A stretch of 55,634 nt of DNA, taken from CAZNPW01 sp964575185 (GTDB lineage Bacteria; Pseudomonadota; Alphaproteobacteria; Rhodobacterales; Rhodobacteraceae). Position numbers and translations under genes: made by a program. This document shows positions 23,860 to 32,907 of the stretch, in pieces (the first letter of the stretch is position 1; every line of letters begins with the position of its first letter). Below the pieces are notes generated by a model, which saw only the letters and a program-made list of their open reading frames with translations, did not search any database and was not told the DNA's origin. Location: the NCBI GenBank assembly GCA_964575185.1, contig CAZNPW010000020.1, positions 1 through 55,634 on the forward strand, given 5' to 3'.

Positions 23860-25035
23860 ATGCCCCGCCTTGCCACCCTGATCCTGCCCCTTGCGCTCGC
23901 CCTCGTCCCCGTCGGTGCCGCGGCCGAAAGCCACGCCCCGGCAACCGCCCCGGCCGCCGAGGTGCTGCCCGCGATCTCGGTCACCGCGGCCGTCACCCGC
24001 GACATGGTGGACCGCGTGCTGGTGTCGGGCCTGATCGGCCCGGTCGAAGAGGTCTACGTCGCCCCGCTGATCGAGGGCCAGCCGATCGAGGCGCTGCTCG
24101 CCGACGTGGGCGACACGGTGACCGAAGGGCAGGTCCTGGCGCGGCTGTCGGCCACGACGCTCGAGCTGCAGGAAAGCCAGTTCGCGGCCTCGCTCGCCGC
24201 CGCCCGCGCGACCATCGCCCAGGCCGAGGCGCAACTGACCGACGCCGAGGCCTCCGCGGCCGAGGCGCTGCGCGTGCAGGACCGCACCCGGCAGCTCGTC
24301 GCCACCGGCGCGGCGAGCCAGGCGGCCGCCGACACCGCCGACGCGAACGCCGCCTCGGCCAGCGCGCGGGTCAACGTGGCCCGGCAGGCGCTCGAATCGG
24401 CCCGCGCCAACCTTGCGCTGGTCGAGGCGCAGCAGGCCAACGTGACGCTGAACCTGCAGCGGACCGAGGTGGTGGCCCCGGTCGCGGGCAAGATCGTCGC
24501 GCGCAACGCCACGCTCGGCAGCGTCGCGACGGCGGCGGGCCAGCCGATGTTCACCATCGTCAGGGACGGCGCGCTGGAACTGCGCGCCGACGTGGCCGAG
24601 GCCGACCTGACGCGCCTCGCCGAAGGCCAGGCGGCGACGCTGCGCCTCGTCGGCCCGTCCGCCCCCCTGACCGGCCGCATCCGGCTGGTGGAGCCGACGA
24701 TCGACCAGACCACCCGGCTCGGCCGCGTCCGCATCGCGCTCGACGCCAGCGACGCGGTGCGGTCGGGCATGTTCGCCGAGGCCGAGGTGATCGCCCTTGA
24801 ACGCCAGGGCGTCGCGGTGCCGGTGACATCGGTGTCGACCGACCCGGAAGGCGATGTCGTGATGCGGGTCGACGGGAACCTCGTGCGGCGTCTGGTGGTG
24901 ACGACCGGCATCCGCGACGGGGCCTTCGTCGAGGTGCTGGACGGCCTGCGGGCCGGTGACATGGTGGTGACGAAGGCGGGTGCCTTCGTGGCCGACGGCG
25001 ACCGGGTGAACCCGGTCCCGGCTGCGACGAACTGA
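23860..25035 (+). CDS. RND efflux periplasmic adaptor (membrane fusion protein)
   Basis: This 391-residue HlyD/AcrA-like adaptor has a signal peptide (RLATLILPLALALVPVGAAAE) without the lipobox cysteine of AcrA. A lipoyl half-motif follows (VAPLIEGQPIEALLADVGDTVTEGQVLARLS), then a long alpha-hairpin (about residues 105-205), the second lipoyl half (RTEVVAPVAGKIVARNATLGSV), and beta-barrel and membrane-proximal domains. It links the inner-membrane RND pump to an outer-membrane channel. No channel gene is present beside it. Confidence 0.92.
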   Translation: MPRLATLILPLALALVPVGAAAESHAPATAPAAEVLPAISVTAAVTRDMVDRVLVSGLIGPVEEVYVAPLIEGQPIEALLADVGDTVTEGQVLARLSATTLELQESQFAASLAAARATIAQAEAQLTDAEASAAEALRVQDRTRQLVATGAASQAAADTADANAASASARVNVARQALESARANLALVEAQQANVTLNLQRTEVVAPVAGKIVARNATLGSVATAAGQPMFTIVRDGALELRADVAEADLTRLAEGQAATLRLVGPSAPLTGRIRLVEPTIDQTTRLGRVRIALDASDAVRSGMFAEAEVIALERQGVAVPVTSVSTDPEGDVVMRVDGNLVRRLVVTTGIRDGAFVEVLDGLRAGDMVVTKAGAFVADGDRVNPVPAATN

Positions 25036-25049
25036 AGGGGACCGCACCG

Positions 25050-28000
25050 ATGAACTTCTCCGCCTGGTCGATCCGCAAACCCGTCGCGCCGCTGCTCGCG
25101 TTCTTCATGCTGCTCCTGCTGGGCTGGCAGGCCTTCAACGCCTTGCCGATCACCCGCTTTCCCAACATCGACGTGCCGCTCGTCGCCGTCTCGGTGTCCC
25201 AGGCGGGCGCCGCCCCGGCCGAGATGGAAACCCAGGTCACGCGCGAGATCGAGGACGCCATCGCCGGCATCTCGGGCGTCAAGAACGTGACCTCGACCGT
25301 GACCGACGGCGTGTCGACCACGCTGGCCGAGTTCCGCATGGACGTGGACACCGACCGCGCCATGCAGGACGTGAAGGACGCCATCGACCAGATCCGCGGC
25401 GATCTGCCGGGCACGGTCGAGGCCCCGATCGTCACCCGCATCGACGTCGTGGGCCAGGCGATCATGACCTTCGCCGTCCAGTCCCCCGGCAAGACGCTCG
25501 AGGAACTGTCGTGGTTCGTCGACGACACCGTCACCCGCGCGCTCCAGGGCCAGCCCGGCATCGGCCGCGTCACCCGCTTCGGCGGGGCCGACCGCGAGAT
25601 CCGCATCGAGCTCGACCCGGTCAAGCTCGGCAGCTTCGGCATCACCGCCCAGGCGATCAGCCAGCAGCTGGCGCAGACCAACGCCGATCTCGGCTCGGGC
25701 AAGACCGAGATCGGCTCGGGCGAGCAGGCGATCCGCACGCTCGGCGACCAGGCGACGGTCGACGCCCTGAGCGAGGCGACCATCGCGCTGCCCTCGGGCC
25801 GCTTCGTGCGCCTGACCGATCTCGGCCAGATCATCGACAGCTACCAGGAGCTGCGCAGCTTCACCCGCTTCAACGGCGACCGGGTCGTGGCCTTCTCGGT
25901 CTTCCGCGCGTCCGGCGCCTCCGAGGTCAGCGTGGCCGAGACGACGAACCAGATCCTCGACCAGGTCCGCGCGGCCAATCCCGACGTGCAGATCACGATG
26001 GTCGACGACACCGTGTTCTACACCTACGGCAACTACGAGGCCGCGCTGGAAACGCTGGTCGAGGGTGCCATCCTGGCGGTGCTCGTGGTGCTGCTGTTCC
26101 TGCGCAACTGGCGCGCGACGCTGATCGCGGCCGTCGCCCTGCCGCTGTCGGCGATCCCGACCTTCTGGGTCATGGACCTCTTGGGCTTCTCGCTGAACCT
26201 GGTCAGCTTCCTCGCGCTGACGCTGGCGACCGGCATCCTCGTCGACGACGCGATCGTCGAGATCGAGAACATCGCCCGCCACATCCGCATGGGCAAGACA
26301 CCCTACCGCGCCGCCATCGACGCGGCCGACGAGATCGGCCTCGCGGTCATCGCGACCACGATGACCATCGTCGCGGTCTTCGTGCCGGTCAGCTTCATGC
26401 CGGGAATCCCGGGCCAGTATTTCCGCCAGTTCGGCCTGACCGTCGCCATTTCGGTGCTGTTCAGCCTGCTCGTCGCGCGCCTCATCACGCCGATGATGGC
26501 GGCCTACCTCATGCGCGACAAGGATGCCGACGAAGGCGGCCACGGCGACGGGGCGGTGATGCGCGGCTACCTGCGCGTCGTCGGTGCCACCACGTCGAGC
26601 TGGAAGGTCACGCCGAAGTTCACCTTCCACACCTATTACCTCACGCTGGTGGTGGGGATCGTGCTCGTCGCGGTCTCGGTCTTCTTCATGTCGCGCATCC
26701 CGGGCAGCCTGTTCCCGCCCGAGGACGTGAGCCGCGTCGCGATCAGCGTCGAACTGCCCCCCGGCTCGACGCTGGACGCGACCGACGCCGCGACCGACCA
26801 GATCCGCCAGCGCATCGCCGACATCGAAGGGGTCAAGGACGTGATCGTGGTCGGCGGCTCGTCCCCCACCGGCGAGCGCGACATCCGGCGGGCCAGCGTG
26901 TCGGTCATCCTCGACCGGCTCGACAACGGCTTCCCGCGCAAGCTCAGCGACCTCGCCCAGGCGATCCCGCTGGTGCGCGACATCATGCCGGTCGCGCCCG
27001 CGAACGGCCGCGTCCGGCCGCAGAACGTGATCGAGGCCGAAATCTTCGCCGCCATCGCCGACGTCCCCGACATCCGCGCCTTCAAGCTGAACGACCGCGG
27101 CGAGCGCGACATCAGCTTCTCGATCCTGTCGGCGAACGAGGCCGACCTGAACAAGGCCGTGCAGGACCTTGAAACCGCGCTGTCGGGCGACCCGCTCTTG
27201 GCCAACGTCGCCTCCGAAGGCGCGCTGCCGCGGCCCGAACTGCAGATCACCCCGCGGCTCGACGAGGCCGCGCGGCTCGGCATCACCACGGCGCAGATCG
27301 CCTCCGTCGTCCGCGTCGCGACCATCGGCGACGTCGACGCGGCGCTGGCCAAGCTGTCGATCGACGACCGGCTGGTGCCGGTGCGGGTGCAGCTGAACGA
27401 ACAAAGCCGCCAGGACCTCGCCCGCATCGCGAGCCTGCGGCTGACCACCGCGACGGGCGGCACGGTGCCGCTGTCGGCGGTGGCCGACATCCGCCTGTCG
27501 GAAGGCCCGGCGCTGGTCGACCGGCTGAACCGCGAACGCCGCGCGACCATCGGCGCGGGCCTGCCCGTCGGCGTGGCGCTCGACACCGCGACCGCGCGCT
27601 TCAACGAGATCGTGGCGAGCGTGCCCCTGCCCGCGTCGGTCCGCGTCGCCGCGGCGGGCGACGCCGAGATCCAGGCGGAACTGTCCTCGTCCTTCGTGAA
27701 CGCGATGGTGATGGGGCTGTTTTTGGTGCTCGCCGTGCTGATCCTGCTCTTCAAGTCGGTGATCCAGCCCTTCACCATCCTGTTCAGCCTGCCGCTGGCC
27801 ATCGGCGGGGTCGCCATCGCGCTGATCGTGACGAACAACGCGATCTCGATGCCCGTGCTGATCGGCTTCCTGATGCTGATGGGGATCGTCACGAAGAACG
27901 CGATCCTGCTCGTGGACTTCGCCATCGAGATGCGCAACCGCGGCATGGACCGGGCGAAGGCCGTGGTCGAGGCCGGGCACAAGCGCGCCCGTCCGATCGT

Positions 28001-28370
28001 GATGACCTCCATCGCGATGTCGGCGGGGATGCTGCCCTCGGCGCTGGGGGTGGGCGAGGGCGGGTCGTTCCGGTCGCCCATGGCCATCGCGGTGATCGGC
28101 GGCATCATCGCCTCGACCGTCCTCAGCCTGGTCATCGTGCCCGCGTTCTTCCTCATCATGGACGACCTGTCGCGCCTGATGGGCTGGCTCTTCAGCCGCA
28201 TGATCGGCCGGAAGGAGGAGGAGCCGGAGGCGCCCGAGGCGGCGGAACTCGCGACCCGGATCAACCGCGTCGGCACCGAGAACGCGTCGCTGCGCGAACG
28301 GCTGCGGCAGGTCGAGGCGCGCCTCGGCCTGCGTGCCCCGCCCAAGCCCGAACAGCAGGCGGCGGAGTAG
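25050..28370 (+). CDS. RND efflux pump inner-membrane transporter with C-terminal coiled-coil extension
   Basis: This 1106-residue AcrB/MdtB-like proton-driven exporter has the expected two-fold plan: a TM1 segment (KPVAPLLAFFMLLLLGWQAF), a large periplasmic loop with FPNIDVPLVAVSVSQAGAAPAEMETQV, TM2-6 with the proton-relay motif GILVDDAIVEIENIARH, TM7, a second loop, and TM8-12 (GIVTKNAILLVDFAIE, FRSPMAIAVIGGIIASTVLS). The last ~60 residues are charged and form a probable coiled coil (TRINRVGTENASLRERLRQVEARLG) not found in AcrB. It is the last gene of the tetR-controlled operon; hairpins follow. Confidence 0.95.
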   Translation: MNFSAWSIRKPVAPLLAFFMLLLLGWQAFNALPITRFPNIDVPLVAVSVSQAGAAPAEMETQVTREIEDAIAGISGVKNVTSTVTDGVSTTLAEFRMDVDTDRAMQDVKDAIDQIRGDLPGTVEAPIVTRIDVVGQAIMTFAVQSPGKTLEELSWFVDDTVTRALQGQPGIGRVTRFGGADREIRIELDPVKLGSFGITAQAISQQLAQTNADLGSGKTEIGSGEQAIRTLGDQATVDALSEATIALPSGRFVRLTDLGQIIDSYQELRSFTRFNGDRVVAFSVFRASGASEVSVAETTNQILDQVRAANPDVQITMVDDTVFYTYGNYEAALETLVEGAILAVLVVLLFLRNWRATLIAAVALPLSAIPTFWVMDLLGFSLNLVSFLALTLATGILVDDAIVEIENIARHIRMGKTPYRAAIDAADEIGLAVIATTMTIVAVFVPVSFMPGIPGQYFRQFGLTVAISVLFSLLVARLITPMMAAYLMRDKDADEGGHGDGAVMRGYLRVVGATTSSWKVTPKFTFHTYYLTLVVGIVLVAVSVFFMSRIPGSLFPPEDVSRVAISVELPPGSTLDATDAATDQIRQRIADIEGVKDVIVVGGSSPTGERDIRRASVSVILDRLDNGFPRKLSDLAQAIPLVRDIMPVAPANGRVRPQNVIEAEIFAAIADVPDIRAFKLNDRGERDISFSILSANEADLNKAVQDLETALSGDPLLANVASEGALPRPELQITPRLDEAARLGITTAQIASVVRVATIGDVDAALAKLSIDDRLVPVRVQLNEQSRQDLARIASLRLTTATGGTVPLSAVADIRLSEGPALVDRLNRERRATIGAGLPVGVALDTATARFNEIVASVPLPASVRVAAAGDAEIQAELSSSFVNAMVMGLFLVLAVLILLFKSVIQPFTILFSLPLAIGGVAIALIVTNNAISMPVLIGFLMLMGIVTKNAILLVDFAIEMRNRGMDRAKAVVEAGHKRARPIVMTSIAMSAGMLPSALGVGEGGSFRSPMAIAVIGGIIASTVLSLVIVPAFFLIMDDLSRLMGWLFSRMIGRKEEEPEAPEAAELATRINRVGTENASLRERLRQVEARLGLRAPPKPEQQAAE

Positions 28371-28377
28371 GGGAAGG

Positions 28378-28436
28378 GGGCCGGTGTCGTGACGGGCACC
28401 GGCCCGTCCGGGGATCGGTCCCCGCGGCCGGCCGCC
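28378..28436. terminator. Hairpin cluster between the RND pump and the converging cytidylyltransferase gene
   Basis: GGGCCGGTG (28378-28386) pairs with CACCGGCCC (28397-28405). GGGGATCGGTCCCC (28410-28423) and GCGGCCGGCCGC (28425-28436) follow as two shorter palindromes. There is no T-run on either strand. The position between converging genes suggests a bidirectional termination or RNA-end-protecting region. Confidence 0.5.
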
Positions 28437-28451
28437 GTGCCGGGCGGGCGG

Positions 28452-28832
28452 TCACGCCCGAAGCCGGTCGCGGATCAGGGTCGAGGAAATCTCGGGCGTG
28501 CGCGGCAGGTAGACGACCTCGCAGGGCAGATCGTCGAACCGCCCCGCCCAGTCGTCGCCGATGCAGAAGACGTCGATGCCGTGCGCCGCGATGTCCGCCG
28601 CCTTCTGCTCCCAGGTCGCCTCGACGATGACCGCATCCACCGCGCGCAGGGCCAGGAGATCGGCCCGCCGCTGCTCCCAGGAAAAATGCGCGGCCTTCCC
28701 CTTCGCCGCGTTGAAGGCGTCGGTCGACAGGCCGACCGTCAGGTGATCCCCCAGCGCCCGCGCCCGCTGCAACAGGCGGATGTGCCCGTAATGCAGCGTG
28801 TCGAAGGTGCCGTAGGTCAGCACCCGCCTCAT
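28452..28832 (-). CDS. Cytidylyltransferase family protein (glycerol-3-phosphate cytidylyltransferase-like)
   Basis: This 126-residue nucleotidyltransferase has the TagD-type signature VLTYGTFDTLHYGHIRLLQRA (HxGH motif) and the closing EISSTLIRDRL motif. WEQKAADIAAHGIDVFCIGDDW matches the middle of the family. Such enzymes activate glycerol-3-phosphate or related alcohol phosphates with CTP. The start overlaps the aldehyde dehydrogenase stop codon (ATGA); the longer open frame upstream is only a shadow of that gene. The substrate is not certain from sequence. Confidence 0.85.
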   Translation of the reverse strand: MRRVLTYGTFDTLHYGHIRLLQRARALGDHLTVGLSTDAFNAAKGKAAHFSWEQRRADLLALRAVDAVIVEATWEQKAADIAAHGIDVFCIGDDWAGRFDDLPCEVVYLPRTPEISSTLIRDRLRA

Positions 28833-30274
28833 TCGGCGGCCACGGCGCCGTCCCAGCCGCTGATCGACTTGACCTCGAGGAACTCCTCGATCCCCCAGTG
28901 CCCGCCCTCGCGCGCGCGGCCCGAGGCCTTGACCCCGCCGAAGGGCGCGCCCGGCCCCCGCGACTTGCCGTTGCCCTCCACCATCCCGGCGCGCAGCGCG
29001 CGGAGCAGCCGGTTGCGCCGCGTGCCGTCCTGCGTCTGGACGTAGTTCGTCAGGCCATAGGGCGTGTCGTTGGCGATCCGCACCGCCTCCTCCTCCGAAT
29101 CGAAGGGGATCATCGACAGCACGGGGCCGAAGATCTCCTCGCGCTCGATGGTCATGCCGGGCCGGACGTCGGCGAAGATGGTGGGCTTGACGTAGAACCC
29201 CCGGTTGAAGCCCTCGGGCAGTCCCGGGCCGCCCGCGACCAGCCGCGCGCCCTCGTCGATGCCCGTCTGGATATAGCGCTGGATCTGTTCCCACTGCCGC
29301 CGGTTCACCACCGGCCCGATGTGGCCGCCCGGCTGCATGGCGGGGCCGACGCGGGTGTCCGCCGCGACCTCGGCCGCGATCCCGACGGCCTCGTCATAGT
29401 AGCTGCGTTCGACCAGCATCCGGGAGGGCGCGTTGCAGCTCTGCCCCGTGTTCTCGAACATGTGCTGGACACCCCGCCGTACTGCCTCGGCATCGGCGTC
29501 GGCGAAGACGAGGTTCGCGCCCTTGCCGCCCAGTTCCAGCGTCACGCGCTTCAGGCTCTCCGCCGCCGCCCGGCTGATCGCGCGGCCCGCCCGGGTCGAG
29601 CCGGTGAAGGAAATCATCTCGACGTCGGGGTGCGAGGACAGCCAGGTCCCGACCCCCGCGCCGTCGCCATTGACCAGGTTGAACACGCCCGGGGGCAGCC
29701 CCGCCGCGTGGCAGAACTCGGCGAACAGCAGCGACGACAGCGGCGCCTCCTCGCTCGGCTTCAGCACGCAGGGGCAGCCCGCCAGCAGCGCCGGGATGAC
29801 CTTCAGCGTCACCTGGTTCATCGGCCAGTTCCACGGCGTGATGAGGCCGACGACGCCGATCGGCTCCAGCGCGATCATCGCCCCCGGCGTGTTGCCGAAG
29901 GGGCGGAGGAACTCCATCTTCTCATGGGCTTTCAGGAAGTTCTTCAGGTGCCATGGCAGGCAGGCCGCCTGTTCGGCGATGGCAAAGTCGATGGGCGCGC
30001 CCATCTCCTGCGCGATGGCCTCTCCCATCTCGCGCTCGCGCGCCTCGTAAGCCGCGAGGATCTTGCGCACATACCCCGCGCGCACCTCGGGCGGGGTCGC
30101 GGCCCATCCGGGAAACGCCGCCTTCGCCGCTGCGACGGCGGCGTTCAGCTCGGGCTCCGTGCCGAGCGCGATGACGGCGCAGGGGTCCTCGGTCGAGGGG
30201 TCGATCACCGGGCAATCCGCGCCCGTGCCCCGCACCCAGGCCCCGCCGATGTAGTGCACGCGCTTGTCCAGCAT
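28829..30274 (-). CDS. NAD(P)-dependent aldehyde dehydrogenase
   Basis: This 481-residue member of the aldehyde dehydrogenase superfamily oxidises an unidentified aldehyde. The catalytic cysteine is Cys280 in NTGQSCNAPSRM and the general base Glu247 in VTLELGGKGANLVF; the cofactor region has ITPWNWPMNQVTLKVIPALLAG and SFTGSTRAGRAI. The ATG at 30274 has GGAGG at five bases, better than the ATG one codon earlier. It overlaps the cytidylyltransferase gene and is divergent from the glycosyltransferase cluster. The linkage to a CTP-using enzyme hints at a modified polyol or sugar, but this is inference. Confidence 0.92.
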   Translation of the reverse strand: MLDKRVHYIGGAWVRGTGADCPVIDPSTEDPCAVIALGTEPELNAAVAAAKAAFPGWAATPPEVRAGYVRKILAAYEAREREMGEAIAQEMGAPIDFAIAEQAACLPWHLKNFLKAHEKMEFLRPFGNTPGAMIALEPIGVVGLITPWNWPMNQVTLKVIPALLAGCPCVLKPSEEAPLSSLLFAEFCHAAGLPPGVFNLVNGDGAGVGTWLSSHPDVEMISFTGSTRAGRAISRAAAESLKRVTLELGGKGANLVFADADAEAVRRGVQHMFENTGQSCNAPSRMLVERSYYDEAVGIAAEVAADTRVGPAMQPGGHIGPVVNRRQWEQIQRYIQTGIDEGARLVAGGPGLPEGFNRGFYVKPTIFADVRPGMTIEREEIFGPVLSMIPFDSEEEAVRIANDTPYGLTNYVQTQDGTRRNRLLRALRAGMVEGNGKSRGPGAPFGGVKASGRAREGGHWGIEEFLEVKSISGWDGAVAAE

Positions 30275-30332
30275 CATCGCCTCCGTTCCGGTCAGGCTTC
30301 CAGATAGCAGCTTTCGGCGGTAGGTCACAGGG
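30275..30332. promoter_or_regulatory. Short divergent promoter region (aldehyde dehydrogenase / glycosyltransferases)
   Basis: Only 58 bases separate the two start codons, so the promoters must overlap. Toward the glycosyltransferases, TTCCAG and TAGGTC stand 17 bases apart (from 30299). On the other strand TATCTG is the best -10. Both are weak matches. Confidence 0.3.
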
Positions 30333-31223
30333 ATGTTCGGCTTTCTCACCCGGTCCCGCACCGTGACCAAGATCGGCCTGACCCCGCCCGCGCCGCGCCC
30401 GGGCCGGCAGGGGCTGGCCATCGTCCTGATCGTGCGCAACGAAGCGGCGCACATCGCCGAATGGGCCCGCTTCCACCGCCTCGCCGGGGCGCGGGCCTTC
30501 TTCGTCTACGACAACGGCTGCACCGACGGCACCCTCGCCGCCCTGCGGGGCCAGGTCGATGCGACCGTCATCCCCTGGGACCAGAAGCTGAGCGATGCCC
30601 GCCGGGGGCTGGAGATCCACACCCAGGTCCTCGCCTACGCCCATGCGGTGCGCAACTTCGGCGCGGATTTCCGCTGGATGACCTTCATCGACGTGGACGA
30701 GTTCCTCGTCCCCGCGACCGACCTGCCGACCGAGCTCGCCGCGCTGGAGCACGCCACCTCGCTCAGCCTGCCCTGGCACATGTTCGGCCGGTCGGGCCAC
30801 AAGACCCCGCCGCCGGGCGGGGTGGTCGCGAACTACACCCGGCGCAACCCCGACCCGATGTCGGACGCGAAGGGCCTGCGCAACTGGAAGATGATCGTCG
30901 ACCCCTGCGCGGTCACCGCGGTGAAGGTGCACGAGGTCTGGGCCCCCGGCGACCGCACCTGGAACGTCGCCGGGCAGGCCGCCACGCTCGTCACCCGCGA
31001 CCGCCCGGGCTTCTACGCGGCCGGCGGCATCCAGCTCAACCACTACTACACCCGGTCGGACGCGGAACTGCGCGCCAAGATCGCCTGCGGCCCGATCCTG
31101 ACCACGCCCGCCGCCGACCACCTGCGCCGGGTGATGCGCAAGGTCGCGGCCATCGAGGCGGAGGAGGTCGAGGACCGCCGCGCCATCGACTGGCTCGCCA
31201 GCCGGGGCGGCCCATGGACCTGA
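30333..31223 (+). CDS. Glycosyltransferase family 92-like protein
   Basis: This 296-residue protein begins its catalytic domain with GLAIVLIVRNEAAHIAEWARFHRLAGARAFFVYDNGCTDGT, the GT92/GT2-type nucleotide-sugar fold. The metal-binding DxD occurs in WMTFIDVDEFLVP. Later parts include SLPWHMFGRSGHKTPPPGG, the NWKMIVDP segment and a QLNHYYTRSDAEL motif typical of these proteins. No membrane segment is visible, so it is likely cytoplasmic or peripheral. It heads a run of four overlapping genes that look like a surface-glycan cluster. Confidence 0.87.
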   Translation: MFGFLTRSRTVTKIGLTPPAPRPGRQGLAIVLIVRNEAAHIAEWARFHRLAGARAFFVYDNGCTDGTLAALRGQVDATVIPWDQKLSDARRGLEIHTQVLAYAHAVRNFGADFRWMTFIDVDEFLVPATDLPTELAALEHATSLSLPWHMFGRSGHKTPPPGGVVANYTRRNPDPMSDAKGLRNWKMIVDPCAVTAVKVHEVWAPGDRTWNVAGQAATLVTRDRPGFYAAGGIQLNHYYTRSDAELRAKIACGPILTTPAADHLRRVMRKVAAIEAEEVEDRRAIDWLASRGGPWT

Positions 31224-32089
31224 CCCCCATGGACCTGACCGCCGCCGTCTTCTCCTACAACCGCGGCGACTACCTCGCGAACTGCGCGGCGTCGGTCCTG
31301 CGGCACATGGCCGGCGCGACCTTCCGCATCCACGACGACGCCTCGGACGACCCGCGCACCCGCGCCGTGCTCGCGGGCCTCGCACCCCACCTCGCCGCCC
31401 CCGGCACCGGCCTGCAATCCAAGCACGGCGGGCTCTATGCCAACATGCAGGCCGCGCTCGACGGCTGCGCCACCCGGTTCCTCCTGTTCCTGCAGGACGA
31501 CATGCAGGTGGTCCGCCCCGTCACGGCGCAGGACATGGACGAGATCGCGGCCATCTTCGACGCCGACCCCGCCCGCGCCTTCCTGTGCCCCACCTTCGTG
31601 AAGGGCCTGCGCCTCTCCCACGCCGCCGCCATGCGCCCCCTGCTGCCCTTACGCGCCTGGGCCGGCAGCCACGCCTACGGCGACGTCTGCATCGCCGACG
31701 CCCCGCGCCTGCGCGCCGCCGGCTGGCGCTTCGCCGCGCGCGAGCGGCTGTCGCAGGACCAGGCCGCGCGGATGTTCGCGCCGATGCCCTACATGGCCAC
31801 CCCCTTCTGCCACTTCCTGCCCGAGGTGCCCGTCTTCCGCGCCCGCCGGACCAGCCTCGCGGCCCGCCTCGCCCGCCGCATCACCGGGCCGGGGGTCAAG
31901 GCCTTCGACGACCTGACCGAGGCCGAGATCACCGCCCTGCGCGCCTCGACCGCCCTGCCGGTGGCCGAGGACTGGCTGCGGACGGTGTGGCCCGCCGCGC
32001 GGCCCTTCGTCTACCAGGACATCAGGGTCCGCCGCTGGATCGCCACGCTGCACCGGGTGGAAACCGCGCTGCGGAAGGGGCGGGGATGA
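31214..32089 (+). CDS. Glycosyltransferase (GT-A fold)
   Basis: This protein of about 291 residues has an N-terminal GT-A fold: DLTAAVFSYNRGDYLANCAASVLRHM, FRIHDDASDDPRTR and the metal motif FLLFLQDDMQVV. The GSHAYGDVCIADAPRLRAAGWRF segment suits the acceptor side. The C-terminus is basic. Two starts are possible, 31214 and 31229, because a 15-base duplication repeats the first codons (MDLTP, MDLTA). The gene overlaps both neighbours, so it belongs to the same operon. The donor sugar is unknown. Confidence 0.78.
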   Translation: MDLTPMDLTAAVFSYNRGDYLANCAASVLRHMAGATFRIHDDASDDPRTRAVLAGLAPHLAAPGTGLQSKHGGLYANMQAALDGCATRFLLFLQDDMQVVRPVTAQDMDEIAAIFDADPARAFLCPTFVKGLRLSHAAAMRPLLPLRAWAGSHAYGDVCIADAPRLRAAGWRFAARERLSQDQAARMFAPMPYMATPFCHFLPEVPVFRARRTSLAARLARRITGPGVKAFDDLTEAEITALRASTALPVAEDWLRTVWPAARPFVYQDIRVRRWIATLHRVETALRKGRG

Positions 32090-32907
32090 AGACCGAGCTC
32101 ATCATGGCGACCTACGAGAACCCCCGGTCGCTTGCGCTCTGCCTCGCCTCGGTCGCGCGCCAGACGGTCATGCCGGGCGCCATCTGCATCGCCGACGACG
32201 GCTCCGGCCCCGAGACGGCGGCGGTGATCGCCGCCTTCCGCGCCCGCGGCATGGCGCTGCGCCACCTGTGGCACGAGGATCGCGGCTTCGAGAAGGGGCT
32301 GATCCTGAACAAGGCCATCGCGTCCTCCGAGGCGGAGTTCCTGATCTTCATCGACGGCGACGTGATGATCCACCCCACCTTCGTCGCCCGCCACCTCGCG
32401 CTCGCCCGGCCCGGGCGCTTCTCCACCGGCAGCCTGATCCGCCTCGACGCCGCCGCCACCGCCACCGTGACGGAGGACGACGTGACCACCGGCCGCGTCT
32501 TCGACCGGCGCTGGCTGCGCGCCCACCGCGCCGTGGACCGCTTCGGGACCTGGCTGAAGACCATGCCCTTCCCGTTCCCCGTCCAGGCCGCGCTCGACCG
32601 GATCACCCCGGTCCAGCGCGCGCTCTGCGGGGCCAACTGGTCGGCCTTCCGCGCCGACATCCTGCGTGTCAACGGCTATGACGAGGCGATCAAGTCGGGC
32701 GGTCAGGACAAGGAGCTCGGCATCCGCCTGACCAACGCCGGCATCCCCGGCCGCCACCTGCGCCACACCGCCCCGCTCGTCCACCTCGACCATGCCCGCG
32801 GCTACCGCGACCCCGCCCAGGTCCGCCGCCACAAGGCGATGATCGCCGAGGTCCGCGCCTCGGGCCGCTCCTGGACCGACAACGGCATCGTCAAGGACCC
32901 GCGCTGA
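32086..32907 (+). CDS. Glycosyltransferase family 2 protein with galactosyltransferase-like C-terminus
   Basis: This 273-residue GT2 enzyme starts TELIMATYENPRSLALCLASVARQTVMPGAICIADDGS, with DxD in FLIFIDGDVMIHP. The C-terminal part, NWSAFRADILRVNGYDEAIKSGGQDKELGIRLTNAGI, matches the GT7-C (galactosyltransferase) motif in which the Asp/Glu pair binds metal and acceptor. It starts in an ATGA overlap with the preceding gene and ends overlapping the next. A role in a polysaccharide or glycoprotein sugar chain is inferred. Confidence 0.88.
   Translation: MKTELIMATYENPRSLALCLASVARQTVMPGAICIADDGSGPETAAVIAAFRARGMALRHLWHEDRGFEKGLILNKAIASSEAEFLIFIDGDVMIHPTFVARHLALARPGRFSTGSLIRLDAAATATVTEDDVTTGRVFDRRWLRAHRAVDRFGTWLKTMPFPFPVQAALDRITPVQRALCGANWSAFRADILRVNGYDEAIKSGGQDKELGIRLTNAGIPGRHLRHTAPLVHLDHARGYRDPAQVRRHKAMIAEVRASGRSWTDNGIVKDPR

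Noticed and set aside
24054..27980. A minus-strand open frame of about 1300 codons opposite the efflux genes
   Set aside because: It mirrors the adaptor and RND pump codon by codon, has no recognisable domain and a His/Arg/Asp-rich composition typical of antisense frames in high-GC DNA.
28833..29294. Long N-terminal extension of the cytidylyltransferase frame
   Set aside because: The extension overlaps the aldehyde dehydrogenase in another frame and shows no homology; the TagD-type domain begins at the ATG in the ATGA overlap.
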